DNA from: Clostridia bacterium
Lineage (GTDB): Bacteria > Bacillota > DSM-16504 > Desulfitibacterales > Desulfitibacteraceae
NCBI GenBank assembly: GCA_018333845.1
Contig: JAGXSK010000229.1
Span: 1 to 9,485, forward strand
DNA length: 9,485 bases
Direction of reading: 5' to 3'
The notes below the pieces were generated by a model. It was not told the origin of the DNA and did not search any database. It saw only the letters and a program-made list of their open reading frames with translations. Shown piece by piece: positions 6,639-9,485 of the stretch (the first letter of the stretch is position 1; every line of letters starts with the position of its first letter). Position numbers and translations under genes: made by a program.

Positions 6639-6800
6639 ATGGGCTCTTCCTGCAAGGGCCTGTTTACAATTATGGATGGTCATACCGTTCAGATTACAAT
6701 TGGCTCTTATACAGCCATTGTGGACGGTGAACCGGTGGAAATGGATAGAATTAAATGTGTTTCAACCCCTATGGTCTTTAAATATTACGAAGAAATATGA
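6639..6800 (+). pseudogene. Stalk-domain (copper amine oxidase N-like) remnant
   Basis: An ATG at 6639 opens a frame that reads FTIMDGHTVQITIGSYTAIV, then DGEPVEMDRIKC. This is the middle of a stalk domain, whose usual pattern is a strand with TV.L.IGS..A.VNG..V.LD. There is no signal peptide, no VPLR helix and no ribosome binding site, so it cannot be a complete gene. It is in frame with the upstream propeller/stalk gene, separated only by that gene's TAG and about 14 codons. Its own stop TGA (6798-6800) uses the first two bases of repeat R1. This suggests that the rest of the domain was lost when the R1 element arrived. Confidence 0.6.
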
Positions 6801-6882
6801 AAAATATTTTAATATTTGTAACAAATCACCTCACTTTTGCGTTTCTATTTATAGAAGGCAAATTATAAAGTGAGGTGATTTT
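6799..6882 (+). repeat. Repeat R1, copy 2 (hairpin masking a ribosome binding site)
   Basis: The second copy of R1 (82 of 84 bases equal to 3601-3684). Here the main stem is perfect: AAATCACCTCACTT (6823-6836) pairs with AAGTGAGGTGATTT (6868-6881), with the inner TTCTATttATAGAA and its GC-containing flanks. The 3' arm contains GAGGTG (6872-6877), which is the ribosome binding site of the gene starting at 6887. The T-run seen in copy 1 is broken (TTTTATTG), so this copy is less terminator-like. Confidence 0.88.
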
Positions 6883-6886
6883 ATTG

Positions 6887-7321
6887 ATGAAAAGATTTGT
6901 TGTTTTAGTATTGATTATAATCTTTGCTTGTGGCATGCCAATTCAGGCAAGTTTCTCTGCACCAATGAATTTAGAAGAAAATAATTTATTGGTTGACATT
7001 GTTCCCTTATGGACAATGATTAACAAGGTAACTAACGGTCTCGATATTAGCACAAACGGCAATGTTTCAATGTTTTCACGTATATCTACATATAGTGAAG
7101 TTGACAATATTCGCATTTCAGCCCACTTGCAAAGATATGAAGGCGGATCATGGATAACCATTAAGCATTGGACACAAGATTATACAGGGTCATCAGCATT
7201 GTGGACAAAGAATTGGTATGTAAACAAGGGTTATAATTACAGATTGATGACATACTTTCATGTTTCCAAAGGCACATCAGAAGAAAGCACTATTCTAATA
7301 TCAGGAACTAAATATTACTAG
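6887..7321 (+). CDS. Small secreted protein, DUF6147-like
   Basis: A 144-residue exported protein: a signal peptide MKRFVVLVLIIIFACGMPIQ with likely cleavage after ASFSA (about residue 25). A single beta-rich domain follows (GNVSMFSRISTYSEVDNIRI, SAHLQRYEGGSWITIKHW, NWYVNKGYNYRLMTYFHVSK, then EESTILISGTKYY). The LQRYEGGSW and GYNYR pattern recalls the small secreted DUF6147 family of Firmicutes; I am moderately sure of that. Function is unknown. ATG 6887 is chosen over GTG 6875 because GAGGTG lies 9 nt before it; that site is inside the R1 hairpin arm, so translation may depend on opening it. R2 begins 12 nt after the stop. The gene is thus bracketed by R1 and R2. Confidence 0.75.
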   Translation: MKRFVVLVLIIIFACGMPIQASFSAPMNLEENNLLVDIVPLWTMINKVTNGLDISTNGNVSMFSRISTYSEVDNIRISAHLQRYEGGSWITIKHWTQDYTGSSALWTKNWYVNKGYNYRLMTYFHVSKGTSEESTILISGTKYY

Positions 7322-7333
7322 AGCACACAAAAA

Positions 7334-7406
7334 TTCCCGGGCAAATCAAGAATCTCTGAAAAATCCCATTTGCCCGGGACCCCTCCTTTACCAAAGGCAA
7401 AGGCAG
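7334..7406 (+). repeat. Repeat R2, copy 2
   Basis: The second copy of R2 (71 of 73 bases equal to 3723-3795). Its main stem is perfect here: CCCGGGCAAAT (7336-7346) pairs with ATTTGCCCGGG (7368-7378) around a 21-nt loop, extended by one T-A pair. The small hairpin CCTTT-acc-AAAGG follows (7385-7397). The M23 peptidase reading frame opens directly after it. Confidence 0.88.
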
Positions 7407-7410
7407 TTAA

Positions 7411-7956
7411 ATAACCGTTCCTGATGGTGGTGGAGACGATGAATGGTTTCATCCTGATGTTCCTACAGATAGTTCGAGCAGGTATGTAAGTGCATCAAAA
7501 CAATACGCAAAATACCACTTTAATGAATATTCTAATCCACTTCCTTTAGGTATGCGCTGGTCATATTATTTATATGGGGAATGGGATCCTAAATATCAAA
7601 CTCATCAAGGAGTAGATGTTCAACATCCCACCAGCGGAAAAGCAGTAAGAAATGTTATGGGAACTAGTGCCCGAAAAGTCGAAGTAATTAGAGCTGAATC
7701 AGGTGGTTCATTTGATGGTTGTGTGATTGTATGGGATGATTATTTAAAAGAGACAATCGTGTATCTGCATATTGGAACTCCAACAGTAACAAAGAATCAA
7801 ATGATAAAAGCGGGAGACCAAATTGGTACTCAAAGTACTCAGTGGAAACATACGCACTTTCAAGCTCAGGATGGGAAGACAACTTCTATACAACCAGCAA
7901 CCTATAATACACTAAAAACCCGTATACCCTATGGCTTTATGACTTGGTATATCTAA
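7411..7956 (+). CDS. M23-family metallopeptidase lacking its N-terminus
   Basis: The LytM/M23 peptidase domain is clear. THQGVD gives the HxxxD zinc ligands (H18 and D22 counted from ATG 7552), YLH gives a further His (H73), and KHTHF gives the HxH ligand pair (H100, H102), with IKAGDQIGTQ before it as in the family. Such enzymes cut peptide cross-bridges of peptidoglycan outside the membrane. The frame is protein-like from 7411 (PDGGGDDEWFHPDVPTDSSS, SKQYAKYHFNEYSNPLPLG), but no ATG, GTG or TTG occurs in it before 7552. ATG 7552 has no proper ribosome binding site and would cut into conserved sequence. No signal peptide remains. The frame is blocked by TAA at 7408-7410, just after R2 ends at 7406. 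I read it as a 5'-truncated gene, possibly no longer expressed. Confidence 0.78.
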   Translation: MTVPDGGGDDEWFHPDVPTDSSSRYVSASKQYAKYHFNEYSNPLPLGMRWSYYLYGEWDPKYQTHQGVDVQHPTSGKAVRNVMGTSARKVEVIRAESGGSFDGCVIVWDDYLKETIVYLHIGTPTVTKNQMIKAGDQIGTQSTQWKHTHFQAQDGKTTSIQPATYNTLKTRIPYGFMTWYI

Positions 7957-7961
7957 AAAAA

Positions 7962-7978
7962 GGGGGCATTTTGCCCCC
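7962..7978 (+). terminator. Terminator after the M23 peptidase
   Basis: GGGGGCA and TGCCCCC form a 7-bp perfect stem with a 3-nt TTT loop, 5 bp past the stop codon. It is preceded by an A-run and followed by TCCTTT, so it may work partly in both directions. The next gene's start is only 24 bp further on. Confidence 0.7.
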
Positions 7979-8001
7979 TCCTTTAAAAAATGGAGGTTAA
8001 T

Positions 8002-9147
8002 ATGAAAAAGTTGATGTATGCATTAATTTTTATTCTATTGTTTATTATGGCATCATGTTCAGTTAATACAGAACCAAGCTCTAATAATCAAGAAGTAAAT
8101 ACCAATGGAAGCGTTTCAAAAGAACCCTTAATAATGGAGACAGAAAAATATACAGTCGATAAGGTTGAATTTGCCATATCCAACTTTGAGCCGATTAATG
8201 TTGGGTGGTTTGACGATGAAAACATTGCAGTAGTTATGACTAACCATTCATTAGAAAATCCACCCTCAAAGTTAATGGAAAGAATATATGTATATAATTT
8301 GAAAAATAAACATTATACTCTAATTGCTGAAGGCGAGTTCTTTGGATATAATTGGCATATAAATTTTAAAAAATTACTTGATGGGAATTTCCTTTTGGAA
8401 GGGAGCAGAATGGCATTAGAAATTGAAAGCGGTCCATTTAACTTTAAAGGAAACTTACCTTATCCCGAAGGCGCCTATGAAGGGGACATCTCACACAATA
8501 AAACGCAGCTGGTATATAATAAAAAAGAAGGTCTTTATTTACACACGCTAAACTCCACATCTTCCAAAGATGCCGAGCTATACAAATATGATGATGAGGA
8601 AGAAATAGTGCCTTCAAGCCCCGCTTGGTCTTTTGATGATAAGAACATAGGGTATATTCTTTTTAATCGCTTAGACCTAAGCCTTAATGAGGTTGTTATT
8701 TTAGACCCCATTATCCAAAAACAAAAATCGTATATTGTAGGCGAGAGTGCACCATACGGTTGGTGGTTTCAAGATAATATGCGATTCGTGACTTATAGCT
8801 CAGGCATCGGAGTACCCATCATAAAAGTAATTGATACTAGCAAAGATCAGGTACAAGAATATGAAAAGACTGGTTCAATAGTAATAACCTGTCCTCCCCA
8901 TGGGGATCAAGTATTATATATTCACATAGATAGAGGAGCAGAGAGCGGATATTTAATGGACAGAATTGTGAGTTTCAATGTGCTAACAAACACAAGTGAC
9001 ATAGTGACACCTGATTTTTTAAATATTAGATCAAGTAGCTTTTCGCCAACTGGTAATCAGGTTTTATTTATAGCCAACTCAAACCCTGGAGAGGAACTAA
9101 GCATCTATGTGGCTAGAAGGAAAACCAACATCATTCTAAATAATTAG
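8002..9147 (+). CDS. Lipoprotein with propeller-like (TolB/PD40-type) repeats
   Basis: A 381-residue exported protein. The start MKKLMYALIFILLFIMASC is a lipoprotein signal with the lipid-accepting Cys at residue 19 (MASC; the Met at -3 is less usual). A Ser/Asn-rich linker follows, then strand repeats typical of a beta-propeller: NVGWFDDENIAVVM, GDISHNKTQLVYNKKEGLYL, PAWSFDDKNIGYILF and SSSFSPTGNQVLFIA. Such domains usually mediate binding on the cell surface. ATG 8002 is preferred to ATG 7990 because GGAGG (7992-7996) lies 5 nt before it. No separate promoter is evident, and the terminator just upstream leaves its expression unclear. Its blades recall the N-terminal half of the protein at 5298-6596, but no long identity was seen. 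Confidence 0.8.
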   Translation: MKKLMYALIFILLFIMASCSVNTEPSSNNQEVNTNGSVSKEPLIMETEKYTVDKVEFAISNFEPINVGWFDDENIAVVMTNHSLENPPSKLMERIYVYNLKNKHYTLIAEGEFFGYNWHINFKKLLDGNFLLEGSRMALEIESGPFNFKGNLPYPEGAYEGDISHNKTQLVYNKKEGLYLHTLNSTSSKDAELYKYDDEEEIVPSSPAWSFDDKNIGYILFNRLDLSLNEVVILDPIIQKQKSYIVGESAPYGWWFQDNMRFVTYSSGIGVPIIKVIDTSKDQVQEYEKTGSIVITCPPHGDQVLYIHIDRGAESGYLMDRIVSFNVLTNTSDIVTPDFLNIRSSSFSPTGNQVLFIANSNPGEELSIYVARRKTNIILNN

Positions 9148-9256
9148 ATGCTCATCTAATATGCTCTTCCCGTAAGGACCCATTTTACTTCATGCAACTT
9201 TTTCCGTTTTTAACCATCCTAAAATAAAAAAAGGTTTAAATAAGAGGTGTTTGTTC

Positions 9257-9485
9257 ATGTTGGTACGAACAGGGAAAATAGCTGCAATGTTATGTTTAGT
9301 GACAATATTAATCTCCTTCGGCGTGACCGGTGCTGAAGCCGGAACAAAAACAGTCCATGAGGGCCGAGTGGTACTCAAAATGAATGATTATTTCATCATT
9401 TACACCTATCCCAAGGGCCCCTATATTGATGAGAATAATCGTTTAATAATACCCTTGCGTTCAGTCAGCGACCTTCTCGGAGCGG
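9257..9485 (+). CDS. Stalk-domain (copper amine oxidase N-terminal-like) secreted protein, cut by the window end
   Basis: The first 76 codons of a secreted protein. A signal peptide (MLVRTGKIAAMLCLVTILIS, then FGVTGAEA, cleavage near residue 28) is followed by YFIIYTYPKGPYIDENNRLI and IPLRSVSDLLGA. The last stretch is the hallmark of the stalk domain (Pfam copper amine oxidase N-terminal domain: a short strand, N-R-L-I-I-P-L-R, then a helix ending LGA). GAGGTG lies 7 nt before ATG 9257. The 109-nt gap before it shows only a weak TAAAAT (9220-9225) as a possible -10 box. The rest of the protein is outside the window. Confidence 0.85.
   Translation, partial: MLVRTGKIAAMLCLVTILISFGVTGAEAGTKTVHEGRVVLKMNDYFIIYTYPKGPYIDENNRLIIPLRSVSDLLGA

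Noticed and set aside
6644..6667. A stretch CTCTTCCTGCAAGGGCCTG and onward resembles 9164-9188, differing mainly by transitions.
   Set aside because: About 19 of 24 matching bases is expected by chance once or so when all pairs of positions in a 9.5-kb window are compared, and the two lie in different contexts.
6628..6873. An 81-codon open frame overlapping the stalk remnant and R1.
   Set aside because: Its protein is Trp/Leu-rich without any domain, it has no ribosome binding site, and another frame of the same DNA encodes a recognisable stalk domain.
7334..7406. R2 as a c-di-GMP riboswitch, suggested by its CAAAGGCAAAGG string.
   Set aside because: The conserved core and tetraloop-receptor of that class are absent and the stem layout differs.
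6799..7406. A classical insertion sequence or MITE.
   Set aside because: No transposase is present, the two ends are not inverted copies of each other, and no convincing target-site duplication is visible.

Overview
The window looks like a low-G+C Gram-positive anaerobe of the Clostridia. The signs are A/T-rich intergenic DNA, strong GGAGG-type ribosome binding sites, secreted proteins with Gram-positive signal peptides, an ECF sigma factor paired with a DUF4367-type anti-sigma factor, and 'stalk' (copper amine oxidase N-terminal-like) domains. This rests on style and protein families only; no taxonomic marker gene is present.

Left part (1-1220): on the minus strand lies a HigBA-like toxin-antitoxin operon, toxin first. 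Its promoter carries a perfect 18-bp palindrome at 798-815, and a terminator-like hairpin follows the antitoxin. Next come two gene remnants on opposite strands that abut near position 1000: an unrecognised minus-strand C-terminal piece and a plus-strand piece of an M20-type peptidase. This looks like a rearrangement scar.

Middle (1299-3594): a 10-TM EamA/DMT transporter, then an overlapping ECF sigma factor and membrane anti-sigma factor pair.

Right part (3595-9485): a series of exported proteins on the plus strand. These are a secreted protein with a His/Cys cluster and a YrpD-like C-terminal region; a secreted propeller-like protein with a divergent stalk domain; a stalk-domain remnant; a small secreted DUF6147-like protein; an M23 peptidase without its N-terminus; a propeller-like lipoprotein; and the start of another stalk-domain protein cut by the window end. 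They could form an envelope-related set, possibly under the neighbouring sigma/anti-sigma pair, but no shared promoter was found.

The most unusual signal is a pair of repeats, each present twice in the same order and orientation. R1 is 84 bp with 2 mismatches and folds into a long nested hairpin. R2 is 73 bp with 2 mismatches and folds into a CCCGGGCAAAT/ATTTGCCCGGG hairpin plus a small second hairpin. At 6799-7406 they bracket the DUF6147-like gene, whose ribosome binding site lies inside the 3' arm of the R1 hairpin. At 3601-3795 they are only 38 bp apart, with no gene between them. This suggests a small hairpin-bracketed gene cassette and an emptied copy of it. The cassette at 6799-7406 is flanked on both sides by broken reading frames (a stalk-domain remnant whose stop falls on the R1 boundary, and an M23 frame with no start beginning just after R2), consistent with insertion or recombination there.
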